A stretch of DNA of 64,000 nucleotides from Notamacropus eugenii (taxonomy: Eukaryota; Chordata; Mammalia; Diprotodontia; Macropodidae), in contig NC_092875.1 of the NCBI RefSeq assembly GCF_028372415.1, positions 355,128,233 through 355,192,232 of the forward strand, in the 5' to 3' direction. Position numbers and translations under genes: made by a program. Positions 43,551 through 53,529 of the stretch are shown here, one piece after another (the stretch's first letter is position 1; each line of letters opens with the position of its first letter). The notes below the pieces were generated by a model that was not told the origin of the DNA, ran no database searches, and saw nothing but the letters and a program-made list of their open reading frames with translations.

Positions 43551-43760
43551 TCAGGTGTCCTGGTGTGAAGACAATGGTTTAGTTTTCAGTGTAAGAATTT
43601 ATTCTTCAGAAATCTGTAAATGCTACAGATCAGGGCTGGATTTATTGTTTTGTTGATTATCTAGACTTAAGAAACTGATGAAGAAAATATAAATAATTCA
43701 GATTAAAATATGTTTTGCATTTTCTGAGAGCTGGTTGTTAAATATTTACTAGCAGACTCC
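43551..43760 (+). repeat. Ancient interspersed repeat, copy 2 of 2
   Basis: Partner of 19,402-19,610: 'ttattgttttgttgattatc' 'tagacttaagaaactgatga', 'ataattcagattaaaatatg', 'gagagctggttgttaaatat'. Same strand and block order. The left part (caggtgtcctggtg ... tagttttcagtgtaag) also aligns, with a short gap in the other copy. Confidence 0.6.
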
Positions 43761-44454
43761 TGTTGTGGCTGCTCCTAATGAGATCTACATTTTCAATTTC
43801 ACTTTCACCAAGAGAATAGCCACACTTGAAGGACATTTATGGGAAAGGTTATCAAATGATTCCTTTAATATCAAAATGGCAAAAATGAGAAGGGAAGAGG
43901 CTTATCACATTGAAGAATATGAAACCTTCCCAATTCCTTTAGGGATAGAGTCACTTCCTGGCTGATTGTCAAAAAGAACTTGGACTTTAATTGTCCCCAT
44001 AGATTGTATCTGACATTTCTGATACCAAGACATGCTCTTCTCTGTGGTCTAAGGCCTCCAATCAACTAATAGGATGCTGCAGCTGCAATGTCCATGCCCA
44101 GTCAAAGACATTTTTTAAATTCATTTTTCTTATGTGATTTTCATAAGGTAAACAACTGTTTTACTCCTTCCTTCAAAGCATGACATCAAAAAAAACTTTT
44201 TGCAACTTCCTTTTAAGCTTAACTTGGTATATGGTATCTGTGAGGATGAGAAACTGAGTTTCATGGGAAACTGATTGTACAAAGGGCAGAAGAGAAAAAT
44301 GAAATGTTCCCTATGTGGAAGAGTTGATCCAAGGAACTTCAACTGGAAACAGGATCCATAAAAGGGAGAAAAGCAAAATAGACTGGAAAAATAGATACAT
44401 TATAGTTATAGTGCTCAGAGTTTTTGTATAGTATCTTAAAAGCAATAAGGTATC
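43761..44454. other. Unassigned
   Basis: The 66-codon plus-strand frame (43,765-43,965) starts just after the repeat, but I recognise no motif and no flanking splice sites. Not called a gene. Confidence 0.3.
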
Positions 44455-45800
44455 ACTGACCATTTCTGAGTAAGGAAATAGCATTGATAGATAAATGTTT
44501 TAGGAAAATCAGCTTTGTAGCTATAGTTTGAATAGAGAAAAATAAGAAAACAGGAATATTGATTAATTAAGCATCATTCACAATACTCCAAGAGAAAAAT
44601 GCTAAATACCTGAAATGGGTAGGGGAGGTGTGTGTGTTCATCCTTCATTGCTGAAGAAGACCATGCCATCAGAGAAATAATGACATGACCTGCACTTGAC
44701 TTTGTTTTAAGTGAGGGAGGGCTGTTCAGGTCACCAGCCTCACTTCTCCTCCAGAGCCATCTGAATCCAGTGACCAGATATTCATCAGGATGACTGGAGA
44801 TGACCCAGGATGAGGCAATTGGGGTTAAGTGACTTGCCCAAGGTCACACAGCTAGTGATTGTCAAGTGTCTGAGGTGAGATTTGAACTCAGGTCCTCCTG
44901 ACTCCTGCACTGGTGCTCTATCCATCCACTGTACCACCTACCTGCCCCAAAGGGGAGGTGCTATCCAAGTAGAAGTAAAGAGATGGAGGTGAGAGAAGAT
45001 GTAGAGTTAAAATTGGCATGACCTATTAATAAAGGAATAATTAAGTAACTTATTCATTGAAGATTGACTTGAGGTTGAGGAAGAGGGAGGAATCAAGGAA
45101 GGCTTTGGATTGTGACCATGGATGACTAGAAGGTGGTGAAATCATCAGAAAGAGGGATGTTTGGAGAAGAGTCTTTAGTGGGAAGATGCAGAGATGATAC
45201 ATTGGTTTTGAGATTACTACTTAAGAAACAAACAGTTCTAAATGCTTAGTAGAAAGACAGTAATGTGCAATGAGTTCAGGGAAGAGATGAAACCTAGACA
45301 TATAGGATTATGAATTCTCTCCATAGAGATATGAACCCATAGGAATTGGAGCAATTATTGAAGAAGAGAAAGACAGAGCCTTGAGGTAGGCCTAATGGAC
45401 GTAAGAAAGATGATGTCTCAGTATAGGATACTGGTGGTCAGATAGGAGGAGAATCAGTAGAGGGTAGTGGCATGAAGGTACACACAGGAGAACAGGATGG
45501 TTAACTGTCAAAATCTGCTGAGAGATTAAGTTCAATGAAGACTGAGAAAAAAACCATTGGATTTTGCAGTTAGAAATTCATTGTAATCTTGGAAAGAGTA
45601 GTTTATTCCAGTTGTGAGATCAGGAATCAGATTGCAAAAGATTTAGAAGAGAAGGAAGTGAAAAAAATTAAACATTAAAGGTAAAAGATCCCTTTTAAAG
45701 GTTTGGCTATGAGAAGGAGAGGTGCCCTAGTAAAGGCTCTTTGGGAAATGACAGGGTCAAGTTAAGGGATTTAAAACAAATTGTTTTGTTTTGTAGGCAA
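44455..45800 (-). mobile_element. L2-clade LINE internal/3' region, antisense, split by a SINE
   Basis: The left part (44,455-44,630) has 'gttttaggaaaatcagcttt' and 'caatactccaagagaaaaat'. The right part (44,961 on) has 'gagggaggaatcaaggaagg', 'gatactggtggtcagatagg', 'gagattaagttcaatgaaga' and 'tcttggaaagagtagtttat'. This is the upstream continuation of the L2 pattern seen at 33,695. No usable frame remains. Confidence 0.6.
44631..44950 (-). mobile_element. Complete tRNA-RTE SINE, antisense, with exact target-site duplication
   Basis: On the minus strand it has a tRNA-like head from about 44,946 ('ggcaggtaggtggtacagtg', 'gttcaaatctcacctcagac', 'ctgtgtgaccttgggcaagt'). It then switches at about 44,814 to an RTE-derived tail ending 'agcaatgaaggatgaacaca'. 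The 10-mer aggggaggtg lies exactly on both sides (44,621-44,630 and 44,951-44,960). Such SINEs lack coding capacity and use RTE enzymes. Confidence 0.9.
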
Positions 45801-45899
45801 GAGAAACTTGGGTATGTTTATGGATATTATGGAATATACCTGGAGAATATGAAGAGAATGGTGATTAAAAACAAGAAAATAACAAATGAAGGGAAAAAC
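45801..45899. other. Unassigned spacer
   Basis: Short purine-rich link between an antisense and a sense L2 copy. Confidence 0.3.
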
Positions 45900-46300
45900 T
45901 GTAGGCTGTACTGACCTGTTCCTCACACGTGTTCTTTATCATCTGTCTCTCTTGCTTTGAACTGAATGTCTCCCATTCCTGTAATGTCCTTCCTCCTCTT
46001 TGTCTCCTGGCTTATTTTGACTCATCTCAAACCCTCCCTTCTGCAGGCAAACTTTACTGAACTTCCAACAGCTACTAGTGCCTTCCTCTCTGAGGTTACT
46101 TTCTATCTACTCTGTATGTGTCTTGTATGTACTTATTTATGTGTTCCCTTTCCTATTAAAATATTAATTCCTTGAGTGCAGGGACTGTTTTTTACCTACA
46201 TATCCCCAGAATTTACCATAGTATTCAACACATCAATTAGTCAATTAATAAACATTTATTAAGCACCAACTATGTCATGGATATCGTGCTAAATTGTACC
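45900..46300. mobile_element. L2 3' end, sense (45,900-46,235), meeting an antisense L2 tail (46,240-46,300)
   Basis: Sense part: 'ctgtctctcttgctttgaac', 'aatattaattccttgagtgc', 'agggactgttttttacctac', 'atagtattcaacacatcaat'. It runs straight into 'aataaacatttattaagcac' 'caactatgtcatgg', the reverse tail. The two tails meet within about 20 bases. Confidence 0.62.
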
Positions 46301-47055
46301 CAATTCATTTCAGTTGACTGAGTGTTTGAGATGGGAGAAGATCAGTTCAAGATTATATTTAGATTGGCCTATATTTAGTTTGTTCAAAAACAAACCAGAA
46401 ACTGGATCAAAAGAGACAAAAATGGGAAAATATGCATAGGGATTTGGAGGCTTGGATTGAAGAGAAGAGGGTACTTATGCATGGCTCTATTTTCACACTA
46501 AAGTAGAAAGTGAGTTCCTTTATGGCAGAGATGGGAGGTGGAAGAGGTTATCAAGGAGGTCTAAGAAGAAAGAGTAGCTTGTTATGAAGAGTGTGAGAGA
46601 GGCTTAACCAAGAAAGAATAAAAATGTTGCTGGGCAGTAGTGAAAACCCAGTTGGGATTAGATTACATAAATGTACATTGAACCCAGTTCATAAGATATC
46701 ATACCTTGTGGCAATAGCCTTCAATAGCACTTGATTAGGAATATAGAAAAAAACTGATGGTAATGGATAGCCTAGAGTTAGAGTTTGGAAGTATGAGAAT
46801 CATGATGGAAGGAGGGAAAACATTTAAGGCTAGTCAATACGGAATAGTTGAATTGGTCAAGGGTAGAGTCAATAGTATGAACGCAGGGTGGAAAATGAAG
46901 CTGGAACAAGATAGAGAATGGAAAGGTGGGAGATGGGTGCAACTGATGAGTATGAAGAATAGCTTTAGAAGGTATTAGGCAGAAGGAGATATTGAAAGAC
47001 AGGAATTTGTGCTTAGAAAGAAGAATTTTAGAGTTCAGTATGACATGACATGAAT
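46301..47055. other. Unassigned purine-rich sequence
   Basis: Purine-rich text at 46,740-47,050 may be further L2 debris, but I cannot align it by eye. The 73-codon frame at 46,757-46,978 has no recognisable family. Confidence 0.3.
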
Positions 47056-47715
47056 AACTAAAAGAAAAGGCATCTATTTAGTGCCTAATGTGTGCCAGGA
47101 ATTGTGATTTTAAGAGCTGGGAATAGAAACAGTGAATACAAAATGAGACCATCTCTATCATCAAGGAATTTGCATTCTAATAGGGAGAAACAACATATGT
47201 GGGGGATGGTGAGAAGGAGAGGGGATTTTGGTTTAGGGAGTCAGAGAGATTGTGAGGGAATTCATACGACAATTCATTGATTATCTCAACCTTTCCAGTG
47301 CAATGATATTGGCTTGATTATTGTTCCCAAATCCAAAGGTAGAACGTATGTTAGGATAGAGGGAGAAGAAATGAGGCAGGGCAAAGGACCCCTCTGAGAA
47401 GACTTTCTCCTGCCAAGGTCACCTGGCAGATGATGAAGCTCACAATGGCTAAACTGTCCAAGTTTGGACCAAACAGAAGCTGTTGCATGAAGGGAGGTAT
47501 TGGGAAATAAGACTGAAAAGGCAGGTTGAGGTAAAATGTTAGAATGTCTTTATTGCCAACTTAAATTCATCAGGCAATGGAGAGCCGTTGAAACTTTCAG
47601 ATTGTGCCAGATTTGTATAACTTGATCAGATCTTTGTGTCAATAATATTAATCTGGTGGGAAGACTGGTCATGAGCCTCTTGTAATAATGTAGACAAGAA
47701 GTAATGAGAACCTTA

Positions 47716-47915
47716 TCATTGTTCTTCATCCTTCCTTCTCAAAAAGGACCGATGACGTTAGGATTATGTCTTGACTTGGCAAGTGAATTGAATTTAAGTA
47801 AAGCAAAGCTGTGCAAAAATCATCAATCTCACTCTCTCCTCCAGAGTCATTCAGGTCCAGTGGCAAGACATAGGTCAGGATGACTGGCAACGGTCCTGAG
47901 TACAGGATGGGAACC
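47716..47915 (-). mobile_element. RTE 3' tail or RTE-SINE tail, antisense
   Basis: 'gttcttcatccttccttctc' opens it and 'gagtcattcaggtccagtgg' and 'ggtcaggatgactggcaacg' follow, matching the tail block at 14,788 and 44,640. No tRNA head is visible at the right end. Confidence 0.6.
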
Positions 47916-48409
47916 TGAAGTTGTATAGTGGCAGTAGGAATGGAGAGAAGATAGATGACAGGGATGTTGGGAAAGAGAAAAACAAGCAGAATTTAGTGAT
48001 TGACTGGACTAGGGTATAGAGAACACAAGGAAATCAAAGATAACTGTGAGGATAAAGATGCTGGTATTTTTATTTATTTATTTTGTTAAGAAATTCAAAG
48101 GAAGGATTAGGGTTTTGGGGAAAGCTAATGGGTTTAAATTTGGACATGTGGAGCTTGAATTTGAGCAGGGCATTCAGCTGAAGACAACTGGGAAGGGCCT
48201 AACTGAAGCTTGGGATAGACAGGGTTGGAGATGAAATTGGGGAGTCACCAGTATGTGCTCTAATACAAGAAAAACTTTGCTCTTATTAGAGTTTGAAACA
48301 TCTGGTGTGGAGGTGTGGAAATTCCCTTCAGTAGCAGGGAGATGACAAGTTGGACCACATCGTGTCTGTCTTAGTAGAAACTCCATTTGTCTAGGAAGTT
48401 GTCTCAAGC

Positions 48410-48545
48410 ACACAGAGCTTAATTGATTTGGTTAAGGAACCTCGAAGTAATCACACAGCTAGTAGCTGTCAGAGATGGGGTGGGATTTGAATCCAGGTAT
48501 TTATGAGTGTAGGACCAGTGCTCCATCCAATGTGCAAAGCAGCCT
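48410..48545 (-). mobile_element. SINE fragment, antisense
   Basis: 'taatcacacagctagtagct' 'gtcagagatggggtgggatt' 'tgaatccagg', then 'accagtgctccatccaatgt', the reverse tRNA-SINE/MIR head. Confidence 0.6.
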
Positions 48546-48880
48546 TATACATCTTGATAGCAGAATGATTAAAAAACGTTTTGTAAACTATGAAGTGGTG
48601 CACAAATGTATTTAGTATTAAGGGAAAGTAAAGGGATAGGATGAAAGCTTCAGGGGTAGTAGGGCCACAGGAAGAATTTTGGGCTGTTATCATTTGTATT
48701 GTTTTTGTCTTTTTTAGAGGGAACGTTGACATGTTTGTATACAGAGGGAAATGATCCAGCAGAGAATTGATTAAAGAATTTGAGAGTGGGGATATTTGAA
48801 AGAGAAAGGTCTTTGAGGAGGTGGGAGGGGATTGGCTCAAGATACAAGTGGCATAATTAGCCTTAAAAAAGAGTGACACT

Positions 48881-49124
48881 TTTAGACCGAGATAAGAATT
48901 AAATGGGAGCCGGTGAGTTAAGGCAAATTGGGGGTTTGCATTTGATAGCCTTTATTTTCAGCCATTCTGGTTTAAACTTGGATAACCAATTTATCTCTGT
49001 AATATATGCCAGGCTATGGCATCTTAATTATTTTAGATAATTTACATCTTTTAGGCATCTTAAGATATGCATCCTACTTATTTTAGATACGACCTTGTAG
49101 CTCTCTGTATTCATACGTACATAT
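48881..49124. other. Unassigned
   Basis: No family recognised. Confidence 0.3.
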
Positions 49125-49480
49125 TTATGTTGTTCAGCCATTTCAGTGGTGTTTGATTCTTTGTGACCCAATTTGGAATTTTCTTAGCAAGCACACAAGA
49201 GTGATTTATCATTTCCCTCTCGAGCTCATTTCACAGATGAAGAAATTGAGGCAAACAGTATTAAGTGACTTGCCCAGAGTCATAAAGCTAGTCAGTGTCT
49301 GAGGCCAGATTTGGTCTTAGGTATTCCTGATTCTAAGCTCTGGTCCTCTATCCACTGCATCTCTTAGCCGTACCTTCTTAATTATGTGATTCCTTGAATT
49401 TCATTCATTCTTTTGCTCTTTCACCAAATACTTAAGGAATATCTATTATGCGTAAGACACTGTGCTTTAGACAACATGAA
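49125..49480 (-). mobile_element. RTE-tailed tRNA SINE, antisense (49,125-49,370), plus L2 tail fragment
   Basis: 'ttgttcagccatttcagtgg', 'gtttgattctttgtgaccca', 'gtgacttgcccagagtcata' and 'cctctatccactgcatctct' match the copy at 39,655. 49,395-49,470 ('ttaaggaatatctattatgc') is a reverse L2/MIR tail. Confidence 0.68.
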
Positions 49481-49590
49481 ATAGGGCTGGAGGAAAGAAT
49501 TTATGTGAGCCACAAAGTGTTTGAAAATTGCATTTCCAATGCATTGCTAAGAAAAACTTGGAAACTGAGCTTTACTCATCTAATCTAAAA

Positions 49591-49591
<1 letters not shown>

Positions 49592-49656
<65 letters not shown>
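49592..49656. repeat. Compound (CT)n(CA)n microsatellite
   Basis: About 15 CT units followed by about 17 CA units, uninterrupted. Confidence 0.95.
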
Positions 49657-49659
<3 letters not shown>

Positions 49660-49879
49660 ATCTATATGTCACAGAAAGCAGAAATTTCTGGTATTAAAAT
49701 ATGTGTATTTATAAAAGAACAACATTAAAAATTAGACTATATTGTGTCCTTCAGTTGCTCTCCCTTAGATGAATAATGTAAATATGCCAAAGACACAGAT
49801 GAATCTTCTGTCAATTTGTTTTGTATCATTAAATTGCTTTTGCTTTTATTGATTGACTTTTAAGATTACCTTAGATTTT

Positions 49880-50335
49880 GGATCATATTACAGATTTAGA
49901 ATGGGAAGGGACCAGCAGCAATTTCATTTCACCAACTTCTTTTATAGATGAAGAAATGGAGAAATTAAATTACTTGTCCAAGTTCATAGATGTAATAAGC
50001 ATTTGGAGAAATGTTTGAAACTATGTCCTCTGAATCCTAAGTCATGGCTTTTTCCGCTCTCATACAGCCTCCTTAGACATAATAATAATAGCTTATATTT
50101 ATATGGTATATATTATATGCCAGGCACTGTGCTAAGCACTTTACAATTATTACAATAGCCCTAGAAGGGAAGTGCTATTATTACTCCCATTATACAAATG
50201 AGGAAACTTGAGGCACATATAATTTACCTGAGTTGCCCAGGATTCTGTGATTAGTAAATATATGAGATTAAATTTGAACTCAAGTCTTCTTGATTCTAGG
50301 TCTGCCACTCTGTCCACTGTGCCACTTAGCTGCCC
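49880..50335 (-). mobile_element. MIR fragment and CORE-SINE, both antisense
   Basis: 49,880-50,060 is a diverged reverse MIR ('atagatgaagaaatggagaa', 'acttgtccaagttcatagat'). 50,080-50,335 is a clearer reverse CORE-SINE ('aataataatagcttatattt', 'atgccaggcactgtgctaag', 'ccactgtgccacttagctgc'). Confidence 0.68.
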
Positions 50336-50510
50336 AATATATCATTCTTAATGACTAGAAGTTTTCTATTCTATCATTGAACAGAATCATTGTTTCTTAA
50401 ATTCATTGATTCTCAGCTGCATTTTGAAACTGTCAGGCTGAATTGTTATTCTTAAAACTACTTTATGAGATTGTTTCCCACTGAATTCAGAACTTGTTCT
50501 CCCCAGGCAG
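50336..50510. other. Unassigned, left flank of the RPLP0 retrocopy
   Basis: No repeat recognised. No clear duplication shared with the right flank was found. Confidence 0.3.
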
Positions 50511-51552
50511 CCTTGTGTGAGTGACATCTTTAAATCCCACATGGCAATCCCTTTGAGATGTCCAGAGAAGACAGAGGTACTGGAAATCAAATGGCTTCCT
50601 CAAGATCATCCGAGTTTTGTATGATTATCCAAAGTGCTTCATTGTGAGGGAAGGCAACATGGGCTACAAGCAGATGCAGCAGATCCAGATGTTCCTCTGT
50701 GGGAAGACTGTAGTGCTGATGGGAAAAAAAAAAAACAAACACCACTATGCACAAAGCTGTTCATGGGCATCTGGAGAATAACGCTGTTCTGGAGAAACTT
50801 CTGCCTAATATCTAGGGGAATGTGGGCTTTGTATTCAGCAGGGAAGACCTGACTGAAATTAAGGATATGCTTCTGGGCAATAAGGTGCCAGCTGCCAAGT
50901 GTTCTGGTGCCTTCATCCCATGTAATGCCAACTCAGAACACTGGTCTGGATCTCAAGAAGACTTTCTTCTTCCAGACTCAGTGTATCACCACCAAGATTT
51001 CCAGGGGACACTATTGAAATTTTGAGGGATGTGCACTCGCCACTGGGGACAAAGTGGGCATGAATGAATCCACATTGTTGAATATGCTGAACATCTCCGC
51101 ATTCTTCTTTGGGCTGTAATTCTGCAGGTGTTTGACAATGGCAGCATCCACAACGTTAAAGTGCTGGGCATCATGGAGGAGACTTTGTACTCTTGATTCT
51201 TAGAGGATCTTTGTTGCCAGTGTATGTCTGCAGGTTCCTTATCCAACTATTTCATCAGTACCCCACTCTATCATCATTGAGTACAAGCTGGTATTGACTA
51301 TAGCTGCGGAGACTTAGTATACCTTCCCACTAGCTGAAAAGGTTAAGACTTCCCTGGCTCACATTTCAATATTTGCAGTGGCTAATCCAGTTGCTACCCT
51401 GCCTGCTTCCAGCAAAGATGGAAGCCAAAGGATAGTCAGAGGAGTCTGATGAAGATTTGGGGCTTGGCTCGTATGATTAATTCACAGGAAACTATTATTT
51501 AAGCCAGTTTATTTGTGAAACAAAGTAATAAAAGTGCTTATTTATCTCAGAA
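50511..51552 (+). pseudogene. RPLP0: RPLP0 processed pseudogene (60S acidic ribosomal protein P0)
   Basis: An intronless copy of the whole P0 mRNA. It includes 5' UTR text (gtgacatctttaaatcccac atggcaatccc), the start at 50,558 and [10 protein letters not shown]. Later blocks are YPKCFIV-like and 'MQQIQMFL', [20 protein letters not shown] (50,825-50,884), [10 protein letters not shown], 'TLLNMLNIS'-like, and the acidic end EDLGLGSYD with stop at 51,478-51,480. The 3' UTR with 'aagccagtttatttgtgaaa' and AATAAA (51,527-51,532) follows. P0 anchors the ribosomal stalk; residues 1-200 bind rRNA and the tail recruits factors. Several frameshifts and an A-run insertion near 50,730 break the frame, and the C-terminal alanine-rich stretch is shortened. 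No introns and a near-complete mRNA end to end show LINE-mediated retroposition. Confidence 0.92.
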
Positions 51553-52859
51553 AATAAGAGAGAAAAACTAATTATTGTCACTGGCAGGTGCTCTAACATA
51601 AGACACTGTTATACACATATGCATCATAAATTAGTATGAACAACAGCTTGTTTGCACTTCTTTGATGCTTTTATTAATATTGTGTATAAGTACTCCGCCT
51701 GAATTTTATTCGTTTGCTAGAAAGTTCCTGAGGACAAAATTCATGCCTATTCAAACCTATAACCTCCCCAAACCCATAGCAAGTTGTAGGAATTTAATAA
51801 ATGTATATAATATTTAGAGTTATTTTGCAAGACTGTGCTGCTGCTTTTACTGAAATTAGGTCAAGTTTTCCCTAACGTTCCTCCCTCTGTCTTTTGTCTT
51901 CTCTTTGTACTCATATGCACCCCAGAAAGTGGGAAAATTTACCTTGGATAGTGATAAGCCTGATGGTCAAGGTAGAGAGAATCGCACAATTGAATAGGGG
52001 TAGTAAAACATAAGCCTTTTTTGAGCCCTGTAGACAAGTGGCCATGAGAGCTGTACATTAGTACTTATAATTCCATGGCGTAACTATTGTGTGAGAAATT
52101 AATATAAACATAACATCATTGATATAGACCCAGGGTCAGAGGTAGCAGTGACTCTTTCCATGAAAGCAGAACAAAAATCTGGCCAGAACAGAATAATGCT
52201 TATTAGCAGCAGAGGAAATGCTAGGGAACTGGAGAGAGATGGAGGGAGGTGATGGGGATCATGAACAGTAAGCTAGTGAGAAGAGAGAAATAGAAACACC
52301 TCTTGCCATTTTGCACACAAAGGCAGAAATTTGATATCTAGTAGCTCACATGAGTCACCCAGAGAACCATTTCTGGGTGTTCAATATGGTTCTTAGGTCC
52401 ATTAAGACTGAGTAATGGCAATTAGTCTGGAGGCAAATAAGAAAAAAAAAAAACCAGCTACTGAGCTGATTATGAAGCAAGTGAAGGGGCTGGAAAGAAA
52501 AGCATTTTCTCAGAATGTCTCTAAGAATTCCACTCTTTAATCATATACCCTCCCAGGGCTCCAGAACTTTATACTTCGTTCACAAGCACCTGAGGTAATC
52601 TGTAGAAGAATAGATTTCCCTATGACTGACATGCAATTTAATGATGGAACTCAATATAACGAGACCTTTGGGAAGGAAAAACAAAGTGACTCCTGTTATT
52701 CCTTGATCTTGGCTCAGGTTTTGTGAGACTGTCTGGAGTTCCAGGTTATTTTCAAGAGAAAGCCACACAAAAAGGAAAAATAATTTCCTTTTATGTCTTT
52801 TTTCATCCTTTTATCTCTAGTACTTAGTACCTAGCTAGTACCTAGTATATTTAATTTAA
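51553..52859 (+). mobile_element. Mostly unassigned; L2 tail at about 51,690-51,812
   Basis: The L2-like tail ('agttcctgaggacaaaattc', 'gtaggaatttaataaatgta') is the only recognised item. The rest, to 52,859, shows no gene or repeat I can name. Confidence 0.4.
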
Positions 52860-53189
52860 TTGACCAGATAGTTATTAACCATTTACTATGTATCCAGCAA
52901 TGTACAAGGCATTGGGGATAAAACAAAAGTTTGTTACATCTTTATGTATATATATATCTATACACATATAGATATATTTCATCAAATGCATGGGAAAAGT
53001 GGAGACCAAGAATATGATAAATGTGATTATTTTTTTAGAAGTAAATTGTTATTGATATCTTTTGCATTTGTACAGCTCCAAAAAGTCTCCCAATATCTTC
53101 CCTCCTCTAAGGATCTCAGAAAGTCATCTCATACAACAAATTATCTTTATAAAGAAAAAAATTCAGGTAAACTGGTAAATCTATATCAA

Positions 53190-53190
<1 letters not shown>
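52860..53190 (-). mobile_element. L2 tail fragment (52,860-52,925), then unassigned
   Basis: 'taaccatttactatgtatcc' and 'caaggcattggggataaaac' are the reverse L2 tail. The remaining AT-rich sequence up to the microsatellite is unassigned. Confidence 0.45.
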
Positions 53191-53264
<74 letters not shown>

Positions 53265-53280
53265 CCTATCATCTATCTAT
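53191..53280. repeat. (TATC)n microsatellite
   Basis: About 21 tetranucleotide units with two variant units at the right end. It produces the SIYL-repeat frame at 52,944-53,285. Confidence 0.97.
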
Positions 53281-53529
53281 ACTGAAAATATATTCAGTGT
53301 ACCATATTCATGGACCTCCCATCTCTACAGAGTAGTGACATGGAGATATTTCTTCTTTGCAATCATGCATGTGCTTTGTAATTTTTCAACCTTCACTTTT
53401 AATTATTTTGTGATACTATTTACATCATTGTGAATATTGTTTTCTTGGTTCTGCTTACTTAACTCCATCAAATCCTGCGAATCTTTCCATGATTCTCTGT
53501 ATTTATCATATTCATTGTTTCTTTTCCCC

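Larger units (their letters stand above)
47060..48880 (-). mobile_element. L2-clade LINE copies, antisense, with RTE and SINE insertions
   Basis: The reverse tail at 47,070-47,190 ('gtgcctaatgtgtgccagga', 'atcaaggaatttgcattcta') starts one copy. About 47,520-47,715 has 'caggcaatggagagccgttg' and 'cttgatcagatctttgtgtc'. 47,920-48,250 has 'tgattgactggactagggta', 'aaatttggacatgtggagct' and 'attggggagtcaccagtatg'. 48,590-48,870 has 'gcatgtttgtatacagaggg'-like text and 'gtgggaggggattggctcaa'. It is broken by an RTE tail (47,716-47,915) and a SINE (48,410-48,545). The 136-codon minus-strand frame here (48,469-48,879) is repeat-derived. Confidence 0.6.

Noticed and set aside
43765-43965. 66-codon frame starting soon after the ancient repeat
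   Set aside because: No splice signals or conserved motifs were seen. Its partner copy at 19.5 kb has no matching frame, so coding by the repeat is unlikely.
44815-44946. tRNA-like sequence with A- and B-box resemblance
   Set aside because: It is the head of a tRNA-derived SINE with flanking target-site duplication, not a functional tRNA gene. The other tRNA-like heads in the window are SINEs too.
48469-48879. 136-codon open frame on the minus strand, the longest non-LINE, non-retrocopy frame besides the NUP54 pieces
   Set aside because: It lies within antisense L2 and SINE sequence, spans their junction, and shows no domain, signal peptide or splice context. It is a chance frame in repeat DNA.
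53191-53280. Regular direct repeats considered as a CRISPR array
   Set aside because: The units are 4 bp with no spacers, a microsatellite. No CRISPR-like repeat-spacer structure exists in the window, and the DNA is vertebrate.
52944-53285. 113-codon frame with a repeated SIYL C-terminus
   Set aside because: The C-terminal half is translation of a (TATC)n microsatellite.
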